From: Bilabrum cf. latius
Taxonomy: Eukaryota > Bigyra: Bicosoecida > Bigyra > Bicosoecida
NCBI GenBank assembly: GCA_965178125.1
Contig: OZ237739.1
Coordinates: forward strand, 1,178,001 to 1,242,000
DNA: 64,000 nt
Direction: 5' to 3'
Shown: positions 63,537 to 64,000 of the stretch, piece by piece
Layout of the letters: every line of letters begins with the position of its first letter
How positions within the stretch are numbered: the first letter of the stretch is position 1
Notes under the pieces: generated by a model
Told to the model about the DNA's origin: nothing
Database searches by the model: none
What the model saw: the letters and a program-made list of their open reading frames with translations, nothing else
Position numbers and translations under genes: made by a program

Positions 63537-64000
63537 TTTGGGTTCGGTATCGCACACAATGCACTGATGGGGAGCGGTAGCATCTACATTAAGGAGAGCC
63601 AACTGGAACGAGTAGGGAAGATCCCCCGAATCAAGGCTGTAGCCAACCCTTTTGGGCAGCGTGGGCTACAGCATTGATCCAAAATATATTCTCTCCGAAT
63701 CAGATGGCCCATAATCCCTTATCTAGCAAGACAGTGCTCTTCAAACGTCAGCGGTGACGTTTTGCCGAGGTTGGAAGCAGTCTCTTACCTGTGCATCCTC
63801 CGTAGCAGTGCTGCTGCCACAAGCACCCATTGAATGACGAATTAAGTTTTCACGACCAGCTCCATCAACGGTCCAAATCAAGACCTGCTGCGTGCATTCC
63901 GCAATCTGACCCGCCGGGGTTCGTACGGCGGCTAGTCGTAGCAGCGCTCGTCATCCTCCAATCTATCTCTAAATGCAGTAAACCCGCGCGCAAGCTACGC
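63537..64000. other. Unique host sequence, nothing recognised
   Basis: No gene, repeat or RNA recognised. The minus-strand frame of the neighbouring gene stays open for some distance here, so a longer 5' end of that gene is possible. Confidence 0.4.

Noticed and set aside
1-64000. tRNA genes, including a suppressor tRNA-Gln(CUA)
   Set aside because: I saw no cloverleaf-compatible sequence with the expected T-arm motif; a tRNA scan of the whole genome would be needed.

Overview
The window is nuclear DNA from an unidentified, GC-rich, single-celled-type eukaryote that carries a complete-looking integrated double-jelly-roll virus of the Polinton / polinton-like virus (PLV) group. The host parts (1-11475 and 37013-64000) are GC-rich by eye. 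They hold C2H2 zinc-finger genes, a DENND6-like Rab exchange factor gene with a short intron, and long Ala/Gly/Ser-rich genes. The virus (11476-37012, 25,537 bp) is very AT-rich.

The genetic code is the central observation. In the virus and in the host genes alike, long reading frames are interrupted only by TAG, never by TAA or TGA, and they end at TAA or TGA. Read with TAG as an amino acid, whole conserved proteins appear. Examples are a 629-residue major capsid protein, a 919-residue PrimPol-helicase with 26 TAGs, a DDE integrase with DD35E spacing, an adenain-like protease, and on the host side DENND6 with 8 TAGs. The TAGs fall where glutamine is expected: the oxyanion-hole Gln of the protease, the Gln of the integrase QAD motif, and runs of CAA/CAG. 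UAG = Gln with UAA and UGA as stops (the pattern of NCBI table 15) is therefore the best reading. All coding regions here are annotated with it.

Layout. 1-11475 and 37013-46890: a tandem array of about 4.5-4.9 kb units. Each unit has one polydactyl zinc-finger gene (10-16 fingers, N-terminal SUMO-interaction-like motif, basic nuclear signal) and a GC-rich second reading frame that is open in some copies and broken in others. The units alternate as two types (A-B-A-B). The virus sits inside unit 3. It is bounded by a 5-7 bp target duplication, C7/G7 termini and 792-bp terminal inverted repeats. The fifth unit is truncated. 46891-51600: a leucine-rich-repeat gene fragment, an inverted copy of a 506-bp repeat, and a decayed DNA transposon with 29-bp inverted ends. 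51576-63536: three large host genes, namely DENND6 (minus), an unrecognised 1490-residue protein (plus), and an unrecognised Gly/Ser-rich protein (minus).

Within the virus, replication-type genes (PrimPol-helicase, protein-primed-type PolB, small zinc proteins, GIY-YIG nuclease) carry an upstream box resembling TTTAAAATGACTTAAA about 27-37 nt before the ATG. Virion genes (capsids, ATPase, protease, large Gln-rich protein) lack it and have a TATATA-rich tract directly before the ATG. This suggests early and late promoter classes. The integrase and TIRs would serve integration; PolB and PrimPol-helicase replication; MCP, mCP, ATPase and protease virion assembly. All core genes are open under the recoded code and only the fibre-like gene looks damaged, so the insertion appears recent.
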